Positions 46,854 to 54,936 of a DNA stretch of 64,000 nucleotides are shown here, in pieces. Every line of letters begins with the position of its first letter. The first letter of the stretch is position 1. The notes under the pieces were generated by a model that was not told the DNA's origin, made no database searches, and saw nothing but the letters and a program-made list of their open reading frames with translations. Position numbers and translations under genes: made by a program. Source of the stretch: Gemmatimonadota bacterium (lineage in GTDB: Bacteria; JAAXHH01); the NCBI GenBank assembly GCA_026705925.1, contig JAPOZT010000037.1, positions 117,173-181,172 of the forward strand. The letters run 5' to 3'.

Positions 46854-47993
46854 TATGGCGCGGCGGCCATAGCGGTCCCTGATGGTGTCGAGCGCGCGCA
46901 CGAGGCGATCCGACGGTCCGTCGCCTTCCGTGAAGAGGTCGGTCTGCACGGGCTCCTCCGGCCTGACCAGGTTGCCGACGGCCACGCCGAGCAGCCGAAT
47001 GCCCGTCTTGCCGTCCCATACGCCGTCGAACAGTTCCACGGCGGCCTTGCCGATTACGAAGTCATTGTCGGTCGGCGCCACGGCCGCCTGCCGGGTGAGG
47101 GTCTTGAAATCCCCGAAACGGACCTTGATCCGGACTGTCCTGCCCAGTCGCCCCGCTTTCCGCAGCCGGCGTCCCACCATGTCGCTCTGATCCACCAGCA
47201 CGCTGTGGCATTCCTCCCGGTCCGCCAGGTCCGTGCCGAACGTGTTTTCGTGACCCACCGACTTCGCGGGGTGCCCTGTCACTACGGGCCGGTCGTCCTC
47301 TCCCCGGGAGATCCTTGCGAAATGGGCGCCGGCGGCGTTTCCGAGCAACCGTTGAAGATCATCGGCCGATCGCTGCTGCACATCCCCGATCGTCCTGAGT
47401 CCGTGACGGACCATGCGTTCCTGCATGTCCCTGCCCGCGCCCCAGAGGCAGGAAACGGGCAGTGGCGCCAGGAAATCCAGTACGTGGTCCGGAGGGACGA
47501 TCACCAGGCCATCGGGCTTGTCCAGGTCGGAGGCTACCTTGGCCACGAATTTGCACGGCGACACGCCGACGGAAATGGTAAGACGCGTCTCCTTCAGCAC
47601 GTCCGCCTTGATCGACCGGGCAATCGTTTCGCCGTCGCCGAACAGCTGCGACGAACCGGTGACATCCAGGAACGCCTCGTCAAGCGACAGCGGCTCGACG
47701 AGGGGCGTATACCGGTGGAAGACCTCCTGTACCTGCCGTGAAACCGCGCTGTAGACCTCCGATCTGACGGGCAGAAAGATTCCCTGGGGACACAGCTTCC
47801 TGGCCGTCGTGCCCGGCATGGCGGAATGCACGCCGAATTTGCGCGCCTCGTAGGAACAGGTCGACACGACGGACCGCGGGCCATCGCCGCCGACGATGAC
47901 CGGCTTGCCGCGCAGTTCGGGACGGTCCCGCTGCTCGACGGCCGCGAAGAAGGCATCCATATCCGCGTGCAGGATGGTGCGTGGGTGATTCAC
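46824..47993 (-). CDS. dinB: DNA polymerase IV (Y-family)
   Basis: A 389-residue translesion polymerase. The catalytic acids are in HADMDAFFAAVEQRD (Asp11) and SLDEAFLDVT (Asp105, Glu106). CSYEARKFGVHSAMP, the thumb and the little-finger domain (RIKVRFGDFKTLTR) are all present. I chose the GTG at 47993 giving NHPRTILHADMD; a longer frame upstream is not conserved. It has no beta-clamp motif that I can be sure of, though QTDLF near the C-terminus fits a clamp-binding pentapeptide. The last codons are in an 18-bp repeat tract. Confidence 0.93.
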   Translation of the reverse strand: MNHPRTILHADMDAFFAAVEQRDRPELRGKPVIVGGDGPRSVVSTCSYEARKFGVHSAMPGTTARKLCPQGIFLPVRSEVYSAVSRQVQEVFHRYTPLVEPLSLDEAFLDVTGSSQLFGDGETIARSIKADVLKETRLTISVGVSPCKFVAKVASDLDKPDGLVIVPPDHVLDFLAPLPVSCLWGAGRDMQERMVRHGLRTIGDVQQRSADDLQRLLGNAAGAHFARISRGEDDRPVVTGHPAKSVGHENTFGTDLADREECHSVLVDQSDMVGRRLRKAGRLGRTVRIKVRFGDFKTLTRQAAVAPTDNDFVIGKAAVELFDGVWDGKTGIRLLGVAVGNLVRPEEPVQTDLFTEGDGPSDRLVRALDTIRDRYGRRAIRHGPSAMKA

Positions 47994-48142
47994 GGCAGAT
48001 GCCAGAACACTGTGGATGTGAATGCGTTGACCGATTACTATACATCCAATTAAACTAAACGCACGGCTGGCATACAAGGGCTTTGTTGACCGGCAGGTTC
48101 AGGGCGTCTTTTTCCCGGTCTGCCGACGGAAGTGAGGCAATC

Positions 48143-48754
48143 GTGTCCGACAAGGCAGACCTGAACGCGACATTGATCGACGCCGTGGAGAACGGAGACC
48201 CGGCGAAGGTGTACAGGGCGGTCGAGCTGGGCGCCGACCCGGCCTGCATTACACCGGCCCACATCCCGCAGCGGCAGGAAACCGATGAACATTACGAGAT
48301 TATGAAGTATCTTTTTACCGAGGGCACCGACGTAAACTTTGCCGGGTTCGACGAGGGCATCCTCATGACGTTTTCCGCTTACCGCGGCCAACTGCGGTAC
48401 CTGCGCCTCTACCTGGAAGCGGGCGCCGACATCAATCTCGCCCAGCCCATGAACGGCGTCACGGGACTGCACGTGGCGGTCCAGCACAACCTGCCGGAGG
48501 TCGTGCGTTTCTTCCTCGAGCACGGCGCTAACGTCGACCAGGCCTGCCACGATGACGCGCCGACGCCCGATCCCGGACACGTATACGGTGAGACGGCCCT
48601 GCATTTCGCCGCCGCGGGGGCCGACCGGGAAATCATCGAAATGCTTCTGACCCATGGCGCGGACCGGTCGGCGAAGTCCTCCCGGGGAGAAACGCCGCTG
48701 GATTACGCGATTCGCAATGGCCGTACGCCGGAAGTGCTGCAGTTGCTCAGTTGA
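48143..48754 (+). CDS. Ankyrin-repeat protein, small
   Basis: A 203-residue cytosolic protein with about five ankyrin repeats: AVENGDPAKVYRAVELGADP, LRLYLEAGADINLAQ, VVRFFLEHGANVDQ and EIIEMLLTHGADRSA. The start is the GTG at 48143, with TGAGG 5-6 nt upstream; an ATG at 48083 is in frame but lacks a ribosome site. Divergent from dinB. Confidence 0.87.
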   Translation: MSDKADLNATLIDAVENGDPAKVYRAVELGADPACITPAHIPQRQETDEHYEIMKYLFTEGTDVNFAGFDEGILMTFSAYRGQLRYLRLYLEAGADINLAQPMNGVTGLHVAVQHNLPEVVRFFLEHGANVDQACHDDAPTPDPGHVYGETALHFAAAGADREIIEMLLTHGADRSAKSSRGETPLDYAIRNGRTPEVLQLLS

Positions 48755-48827
48755 GCTGCAACTGCTCAAGTAAGTTGCAACTGCTCAGTTGAGCCTCTAG
48801 TACGCGGCGACTTAGATGAAAGGCGTT

Positions 48828-49976
48828 TCAGTGCGGATCCGGCAGCAGCCGGCGCGGCATGCGGAAGTCCAGGAGCGCCTCCTGGAACTCGGGCGTTGGT
48901 ACCGGGTCGATTGCGCACCTGAACGTCCAGCCGTCGGCGTCTTCTGACGCTTCTCCATAGAGTTCTGACAGCACGCCCATCATACCCTCCGAACCGTCGA
49001 TGGAAGACCGGACGGGGAATACCGCGCTTGCGTGGTCCGTGCGGCCGTCGCGATCTGCGCCACCGGCGTTGCTCGCGCGATCTGTGCGACCTGCGCGGCC
49101 CATGCGCGTCCCCACTAACCGCGTCCCCTCCAGCCGCGTCCCCGCCCTCCTGGACAGCTCGTCCGAATAGCGCGTCAGCGAGACCCGGTATCCCGTCCCA
49201 TCGCGATCGACACGGACCAGGTGGCCCCGGTCCACGCATTCTGTGCGGATGGTGTCCCACGGGATGATTACCCGCGGATTCGAGACACGGAATCGCAGTT
49301 CCGGCGTCCATTCCAGCGCAGCCGCCAAAACGGGCAGTCGGTCCTCCACTTCGCAGAATGCCCTCGCGAATGCGAAATCAGTGTGATAGTCCGGGAGAAA
49401 AGCCCTGGCATTGCCGTGGTGTATCAGGAAAAGCAAGGCGCCGCGCTTACCCTCCGCCTGCATCTGCGCCAGTGCCAACAGATGCCTGCGCCCCCGGTCC
49501 GTGACCGCGTCAGGGAACATGGCGACATCGTTCGCGGACAGGGTACAGGACTTGACCTCCAGGTACAGGTCTACCGCGTTGTCACGCAGGAGGAGGTCGA
49601 ACCGGTGGGCGCCGACGATCACCTCCGTTCCCGCCACCGCGAAGTTCCTCAGTCCGGGGATCGCACGGGCTGCGGCCAGGCGGCGTGCCACAAGGTTATT
49701 CAGATGGGTGTGGAGGAACACGATGCGCGCCTGGTAGCGCACGGCCATCACCGCATACCGCGTCCTTCGGTTTGGCTGCCGGCCGTGATCGGCCAGGATC
49801 AGCTTCACCCCCGGCAGAAGGAGTTCTCTCATCCTGCCGGGATTCGGCATGAAGACGTACTCCTCCATGCCGTCAATCAGGCACGTTGCGCTGAATCGGT
49901 TGGGCCGGGACAGATACGTCCCCTCGACGAGGGAGAGGGAAGTAACAGACGGGTAGTACGAAGGTTCAGATGGCAT
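48828..49976 (-). CDS. sfsA: SfsA-like DNA/RNA-nuclease family protein with a long C-terminal extension
   Basis: A 382-residue protein; SfsA is normally about 230-240. Residues about 12-235 match SfsA (RFSATCLIDGMEEYVFMPNP, DLYLEVKSCTLSANDVAMFPD, GRRHLLALAQMQAEGKRGAL). The LEVKSC segment holds PD-D/ExK-like nuclease residues. Residues 236-382 are extra: a strand-rich piece, then a low-complexity Gly/Thr/Arg repeat (279-318), then a compact tail. The low-complexity part is coded by 15-bp repeats. It starts 16 nt after the stop of a PLP-enzyme fragment. Confidence 0.85.
   Translation of the reverse strand: MPSEPSYYPSVTSLSLVEGTYLSRPNRFSATCLIDGMEEYVFMPNPGRMRELLLPGVKLILADHGRQPNRRTRYAVMAVRYQARIVFLHTHLNNLVARRLAAARAIPGLRNFAVAGTEVIVGAHRFDLLLRDNAVDLYLEVKSCTLSANDVAMFPDAVTDRGRRHLLALAQMQAEGKRGALLFLIHHGNARAFLPDYHTDFAFARAFCEVEDRLPVLAAALEWTPELRFRVSNPRVIIPWDTIRTECVDRGHLVRVDRDGTGYRVSLTRYSDELSRRAGTRLEGTRLVGTRMGRAGRTDRASNAGGADRDGRTDHASAVFPVRSSIDGSEGMMGVLSELYGEASEDADGWTFRCAIDPVPTPEFQEALLDFRMPRRLLPDPH
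49098..49142 (-). repeat. Three tandem 15-bp units in the sfsA extension
   Basis: On the coding strand GGGACGCGGCTGGAG, GGGACGCGGTTAGTG and GGGACGCGCATGGGC lie end to end and encode Gly-Thr-Arg-x-x three times (residues 279-293). Looser repeats with GCAGATCGCGAC-type units follow to about residue 318. Confidence 0.8.
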
Positions 49977-49991
49977 GACGATCCTGCGCGC

Positions 49992-50129
49992 TCAGTCGCA
50001 TAACAGTTCCCGCAGCCGCCGGATCACCCGGTCTACCGCGCAGGGCCACATGATGGACCCGCCGTAACGCGTGTAGTGGTCCGGGGCGTTGATGAACGGA
50101 CGGACGCCCAGTTCCTCGTAGACTCCCAT
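49992..50129 (-). pseudogene. N-terminal fragment of a SelA-like/aminotransferase PLP enzyme
   Basis: A 45-residue frame with its own ATG and an AGGA site reads MGVYEELGVRPFINA, then TRYGGSIMWPCAVD and RRLRELLCD. This is the characteristic start of the SelA-like (glucosaminate-6-phosphate ammonia-lyase type) PLP family, in which GVRPFINASGTxTRLGGS is usual. The rest of the about 370-residue enzyme is missing; sfsA begins 16 nt downstream. It is most likely a deletion remnant. The TGA stop is in frame with sfsA, but I see no hairpin to suggest readthrough. Confidence 0.7.
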
Positions 50130-50334
50130 GTCTGATCCTTCGCAAGCATCATTCGTGTGATGTTGATGCAACGGTGCGGTCAGACTGGACTCGGACGACG
50201 CATACCAACGTACTTCCGGCACGAAAGCCGGACAAGTCCTATAACCGGCGTTGATTTGCTTTGCCAGCGTGCCGGGGGAAAGGTAGATTTCACAGGAACC
50301 AGCCACACTCCCCACCAGACAACGAGGGCACCTC

Positions 50335-50745
50335 ATGAGCAGAACGATCAGAATCATCCTGGCAGTGGTTCTGGGCATGGCGTTCGGCAGCGCGGTCAAC
50401 ATGGGCCTGGTCCTGCTGGGTCCCACGATCATTCCGCCGCCGCCGGGCGTCGACGTAACGGATATGGAATCCCTGTCGACGTCCATGCACCTGTTCCAAT
50501 TCAGACATTTTGTCTTTCCTTTCCTCGCCCACGCAGCCGGTACCCTTGCGGCCGCGTACCTGGCCGTGAAGATTGCGTCGGGGCACAGGCTGAAGCTATC
50601 CATGCTCATCGGATCGCTGTTCCTCCTCGGCGGCATCGCCAATGCCATGATGCTGCCTGCGCCGGGCTGGTTCATTGCGGCGGACCTGATCGTCGCGTAT
50701 CTGCCCATGGCATGGATAGGCGGGCGGCTGGCGGCCAGGGACTAA
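50335..50745 (+). CDS. Small integral membrane protein, unknown
   Basis: A 136-residue protein with four predicted membrane helices (about 6-28, 57-78, 86-106 and 111-130). No family is recognised. The ATG is preceded by GAGGGCACCTC. Its last five codons form the first unit of a 15-bp tandem repeat that continues after the stop. It is followed by an ankyrin gene 105 nt later. Confidence 0.7.
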   Translation: MSRTIRIILAVVLGMAFGSAVNMGLVLLGPTIIPPPPGVDVTDMESLSTSMHLFQFRHFVFPFLAHAAGTLAAAYLAVKIASGHRLKLSMLIGSLFLLGGIANAMMLPAPGWFIAADLIVAYLPMAWIGGRLAARD

Positions 50746-50820
50746 GACGCCAGGAATTGAGGCATCTGGGATTAACGCGCCAGGGACTGAGACGCCAGGG
50801 ATTAAGGCGCCTGGGATTGA
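50731..50820 (+). repeat. Six tandem degenerate 15-bp units
   Basis: Six 15-mers of the form GnCGCCAGGGAnTnA start at 50731, 50746, 50761, 50776, 50791 and 50806. The first covers the last codons and TAA stop of the membrane-protein gene; the others run on to within 30 bp of the next ankyrin gene. Most units carry an in-frame stop (TAA or TGA) in the frame of the upstream gene. Confidence 0.85.
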
Positions 50821-50850
50821 GGCACGGCGTGCCCGGAGGGATCAACCGGC

Positions 50851-51762
50851 ATGGAATCGGGAACTGACGAAGCATTCCTTGCTTTGTTCGAAAGTGGGGA
50901 TATGGAAGCCGCGCGTGTATTTATCGATAGCCGGCCCCGTCTCGCCGGCTACAACGGGATCGCGGCCCACCCTCTCCTGCGGGAGTTGGTCCACCGGAAC
51001 TGCGGCCACTGCTATAAGCCTGCCCATCGGGCGATCGCGGATCTGCTGATTCCCGAACGGGTACGCGCCTTCAGGGATGCCGTGATGGCGGATCGGATCG
51101 AAGCGGTCCGGTCCTTGCTGTCGGACGATCCCGAACTCGTACATGCCGAATTCACCGGCGGCCGCGGTATCGCCCGGGCGATACATCACTGGCGGTCCGT
51201 CGCTGTCGGCAGGCTGCTGCTGGACGCTGGGGCCGATGTGAACATCCTGACTACCGTGGGGTGTGCCGGGGAATCTCCGCTCATGATGCAACTGCGATTC
51301 GGCACCGTGGACGGCGCGCGGTTCCTGTTGGAAAACGGCGCGGAACCGAACCGGGGCGGACTCAAGCATACGCCGAGTGCATCGATGGCCGAGGGGCTCA
51401 AGTTGCTGGTTGGGCACGGTTGGGACATCAACGAACGGGTGGGCGGACGCACCCTCCTGCACCACGACGCCAATCACGGCCACGGCAATCGGGTCCGGCT
51501 TCTTCTGGAACTCGGGGCCGATCCCAACCTCCAGGACGGTGAAGGCCGTACCGCGCTGCACCTGGTCTGCGCGAGAGGGGTTGGAGCAGAGACGATCCGC
51601 GCGCTGGTCGAAGCCGGCGCCGACCTCGATGCGCGGGACCACGGGGGCAGAACGCCCATGGACTGTGCCGAGTCGGCATCACGCAATACGGCTGCCCGTA
51701 CATTGGTGAAGTTAGGCGCGAAAGGGATTGAACCCGTGGACTGCGAATCCGATCTTGGTTAA
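50851..51762 (+). CDS. Ankyrin-repeat protein
   Basis: A 303-residue cytosolic protein with about seven ankyrin repeats: AVGRLLLDAGADVNILT, GARFLLENGAEPNRGG, RVRLLLELGADPNLQDGEGR and IRALVEAGADLDARDHGGRT. The start ATG follows GGAGGG by about 10 nt. No added domain. The next ankyrin gene follows closely on the same strand, so the two may share a message. Confidence 0.9.
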   Translation: MESGTDEAFLALFESGDMEAARVFIDSRPRLAGYNGIAAHPLLRELVHRNCGHCYKPAHRAIADLLIPERVRAFRDAVMADRIEAVRSLLSDDPELVHAEFTGGRGIARAIHHWRSVAVGRLLLDAGADVNILTTVGCAGESPLMMQLRFGTVDGARFLLENGAEPNRGGLKHTPSASMAEGLKLLVGHGWDINERVGGRTLLHHDANHGHGNRVRLLLELGADPNLQDGEGRTALHLVCARGVGAETIRALVEAGADLDARDHGGRTPMDCAESASRNTAARTLVKLGAKGIEPVDCESDLG

Positions 51763-51823
51763 GGCTGACCAGCATAGGCTCGATCAGTCCATAGGCGGCC
51801 GGTATCCCGATCGCGCCGCGCGC

Positions 51824-53467
51824 ATGGCCTTTCCCGGTAAGTTCTTCGGACGGGTGCATCTCAATGCCTGCCGGACCGGGTTCATGATCTGTCCGGGCCT
51901 GGGTCCGGATTACGGCCGGCCTTGCTATGACGACCGATGGGGAGACGAATCCGATTGGATCGACGGCGGGGCCGCCTGGACCCTGTTCAGGGCCAGCGCG
52001 GCAGGCGATATGCGGACTGTTACGTCACTACTCGATGACGATCCGCGTCTCGTGAATGCCCTGCACTGGTACACCCAGCCGGTACACATGGCCGCGCGCC
52101 ACGGCCATGCCGATGCCGTGAGACTGCTGCTCGACCGTGGCGCTGATCCGGGCCTGAACATCTTCGGTTCGACCTGGACGAGTCTCCTTGAAGAGGCGCA
52201 AACGCGTGGTTTCAACGACGTTGCGGATATCATAGCGCATGAAATGGGGGCGCGATTCGGTTACGATCCCGCGTTCGGGGAGGTCTCCGCGCTGGTGAAA
52301 AGCGGCAGTGCCGATTACGTTGAGACGGCCCTTGGAGAACGGCCCGAGCTCGCTGACCGGTCCGACGAAGACGGAAACAACGGTCTCCACCTGGGTGTGC
52401 TGAACGGCCGGAAAGAAATGGTCGAACTGTTTCTTGAACGAGGTGTACCCATTGATTCACGGCGGGCCGATGGCAAGACTCCGCTGACCCTGTCGTTCGA
52501 CACGGGTTTCGGACATGCGCCGACGGACCCGCAACTGGGCCTTCCGGAGTACCTCCTCGAACGCGGAGCGCACTACGCTGTCACCGCGGCCAGCTATCTC
52601 GGTGATATTGAACGGGTACGGCAGGTACTTGCCGAGGATCCCGGCAGCACAGGCCGCGATTCTGCTTTAAAGAGTCCCTTGGCGTACGCGGCCCGGGCTG
52701 GGCATGAAGAAATCGCCGCTTTGCTTTTGGTTACGAACACGGACAGCCATGCCGTGGACCAGGCGCTGTTCGAAGCGGTCTGGTATAGGCATCCGAATGT
52801 CGCCGCTCTGTTACTCAAGCACGGAGCCAACCCGAACGTGGAACTTGATTCCTGCGGATGTGCCGCTGGCACCGACGATCTTGAGATCAGAGCGTTGCTG
52901 GTTGGTTACGGTGCCGTGTACCCGCCGTCCTGGGGTTTATCGGAAGAAGAACTACGGGAACTAGTGGTGAGCAAGGCGACGCGAGTTTGCGATCCGTATC
53001 TGGTTGCGTTAGTGCTTGAAACAGGGGATAGTCGGCTGATCGATACGCTTCTGGTAGATCATCCCGACGCACTGCACCGCCTGGCGGAACTGCAGTACCT
53101 GCCGGGGTGGGGCGATGACGATACACTCACGCGCAAGCTCGTTGCCGCCGGTCTTGATCCGAACCGACGTACATTCGAGGGGCAGACGTATCTTCATATC
53201 TGTGCCAGGCACGGTTGGGAGGCTAACGCCCGGTCTCTGATCGAACACGGCGCCCTGGTGAATGCGCTGGACGAGAAAGACGGCCAGACTCCCCTGGCGG
53301 TCGCGGTTAGAAACGGCCGAATCGCCATGGCTCGCCTGTTGCTGAAACACGGCGCCGACCCCGATCTGGCCGACTGGCCGTGGACCCGGCCGCTTTCGAT
53401 TGCGGAGGAATCCGGCAACACGGCCGTAGCCGAGGTGATTCGGCGACACGTACGCGGAGGTTTTTGA
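51824..53467 (+). CDS. Ankyrin-repeat protein (colinear with the sigma-fused ankyrin domain)
   Basis: A 547-residue cytosolic protein with about thirteen repeats, such as AVRLLLDRGADPGLN, MVELFLERGVPIDSR, VAALLLKHGANPNVE and ARLLLKHGADPDLADW. The order of blocks (EEAQTRGFNDVAD near residue 120; DEDGNNGLHLGV; YLLERGAHYAVTAASYLGD) parallels the ankyrin part of the sigma fusion at 23043 and the protein at 39679. The start is uncertain: ATG at 51824 has no ribosome site, and a TTG at 51728 or ATG at 51884 are possible. Confidence 0.87.
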   Translation: MAFPGKFFGRVHLNACRTGFMICPGLGPDYGRPCYDDRWGDESDWIDGGAAWTLFRASAAGDMRTVTSLLDDDPRLVNALHWYTQPVHMAARHGHADAVRLLLDRGADPGLNIFGSTWTSLLEEAQTRGFNDVADIIAHEMGARFGYDPAFGEVSALVKSGSADYVETALGERPELADRSDEDGNNGLHLGVLNGRKEMVELFLERGVPIDSRRADGKTPLTLSFDTGFGHAPTDPQLGLPEYLLERGAHYAVTAASYLGDIERVRQVLAEDPGSTGRDSALKSPLAYAARAGHEEIAALLLVTNTDSHAVDQALFEAVWYRHPNVAALLLKHGANPNVELDSCGCAAGTDDLEIRALLVGYGAVYPPSWGLSEEELRELVVSKATRVCDPYLVALVLETGDSRLIDTLLVDHPDALHRLAELQYLPGWGDDDTLTRKLVAAGLDPNRRTFEGQTYLHICARHGWEANARSLIEHGALVNALDEKDGQTPLAVAVRNGRIAMARLLLKHGADPDLADWPWTRPLSIAEESGNTAVAEVIRRHVRGGF

Positions 53468-53662
53468 ATCACGTTCGTCAGTCGCCCACATCGATTACCC
53501 TTGACCGCCGTTCCCGCATGAACTACCCTAAGTGCGGTGCGGGACAGGCCGCCTCCGGTACGTGGACAGGGTAGAAGCCCACCTGTTGGTCAGTTATCAT
53601 ACCGCTGCACTTCCTTTGGCCCGAAAAAACGGACACCGGGCAGCCAGTCAAGGAGGTCAGCC

Positions 53663-54886
53663 ATGTCAGAATCCACCGTAGTACAACTCCCCGATCAGCC
53701 CGACCTGCGCCACCTCAAAGACCAGGCGAAAGACCTGGTGAGCGCCGGTTCCTGTCCGACGCTCGCCAAAGCGATGTTCCACGTCGCGCGGCGGTATGGT
53801 TTTCCCAGTTGGCCGAAGTTGAAGGCCTATGTGGAGTCCGTCGGATCCATGGGGGCGCTGGAACGGGCGATCCTCAATGACGACGCTGGCCGTCTGAACG
53901 ACCTGCTGGTCGAGGATCCCGGCCTCATACACCGGGAAGGACACTGGGTCAGACGCCGCCGTCACAATGGGTACCGGCCGCTCGCCTACGCCGCGTTTTT
54001 CGGCAAGGTAAAGGCCATGGAAGTCCTGATCACCGCCGGCGCGGATGTGCACGAAGGGGGCGACAGGGCATTGCGGGCCGCGGCGTGCTTCGATCACAAC
54101 CTGGACGCTGTGGCGTTGCTACTCCTCCATGGCGCCGATCCGAATGCAACGACGGTATCGCCGTCCGGCCGGCCATACCGGGTTATCGATTATCCCTGTA
54201 TGACGCTGGCGTCCGGGATGTTGCGCCACCTCACTTCAAAGGGCGGCAGGCTACTCCCGGACAACGCAGGCATGATCCTGGCGACCAACGAGCGAAATCC
54301 CGTGAATAAGGCCGATTGCCTCCGCGTCATGGTGGAAGCGGGTGTCGAGTTGCCGGACACGCCGCCTATGGCGTTGCATCTCAGGGACAGGGACCGTCTC
54401 GAGCGGCATCTGGCAGACGATCCTCACATGTTCGCAAGGTCGTTTAGCGCGGAGGACATCTTCCCGCCGGACTACGGGATCAAGCATCCCTCACCTTATG
54501 CCTATGCGACTCCCCTGGCCGGCGGTGTAACGCTGCTCCACATGGCGGTAGAGTTCTGCGACGTGGAAATGACCGGATGGCTGCTCGAACAAGGCGCCGA
54601 CGTCAATGCGCCCGCTGGAACCGATCCCGAGGGGTTCGGCGGTTGGACGCCACTGTTCCATGCCATGGCCTCTCTGCATGTGCCGCGCGACTTTGCGGAC
54701 ATGGTTGTCCTGCTCCTGGAACACGGCGCCGATCCGAGGGTGCGCGCGTCCCTACGCAAACCGACGACGGACGGCGGGGTATACACGTGGAGGGATGTGA
54801 CGGCGGTCGAATACGCCCGAAAATTCGTCTATCCCGACCTCGTCAACCAGGACGCCCTTCGACGCGTCATGGAGGCGGGCGGCTGA
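53663..54886 (+). CDS. Ankyrin-repeat protein with N-terminal SWP module
   Basis: A 407-residue cytosolic protein. Residues 8-57 form a short version of the shared module (LPDQPDLRHLKDQAKDLVSA, then RRYGFPSWPKLKAYVE). Residues 60-400 are about eight ankyrin repeats. The block from HLRDRDRLERHLADDP to GFGGWTPLFHAMASLH is a close paralogue of part of the ankyrin protein at 22039. The ATG is 6 nt after AAGGAGG, the best ribosome site among the ankyrin genes. Confidence 0.9.
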   Translation: MSESTVVQLPDQPDLRHLKDQAKDLVSAGSCPTLAKAMFHVARRYGFPSWPKLKAYVESVGSMGALERAILNDDAGRLNDLLVEDPGLIHREGHWVRRRRHNGYRPLAYAAFFGKVKAMEVLITAGADVHEGGDRALRAAACFDHNLDAVALLLLHGADPNATTVSPSGRPYRVIDYPCMTLASGMLRHLTSKGGRLLPDNAGMILATNERNPVNKADCLRVMVEAGVELPDTPPMALHLRDRDRLERHLADDPHMFARSFSAEDIFPPDYGIKHPSPYAYATPLAGGVTLLHMAVEFCDVEMTGWLLEQGADVNAPAGTDPEGFGGWTPLFHAMASLHVPRDFADMVVLLLEHGADPRVRASLRKPTTDGGVYTWRDVTAVEYARKFVYPDLVNQDALRRVMEAGG

Positions 54887-54936
54887 TCCGGACGCCCCGG
54901 TTACGGGCGGAAGATCCGAACACGAGAACAGGAAGG

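Noticed and set aside
48027-48055. TTGACC with TTAAAC at 17-bp spacing before the ankyrin gene at 48143
   Set aside because: Both boxes are weak and the region is A/T-rich, so chance is likely.
49974-49994. TGA between the SelA-like fragment and sfsA read as selenocysteine
   Set aside because: The two frames are in phase, but no hairpin with suitable spacing follows, and the enzyme fragment lacks its main domain, so a fusion makes no sense.
49992-50708. A 238-codon minus-strand open frame ending at 49992
   Set aside because: Most of it is antisense to the membrane-protein gene and has no family similarity. Only the last 45 codons, from the ATG at 50129, look like a real (truncated) protein.
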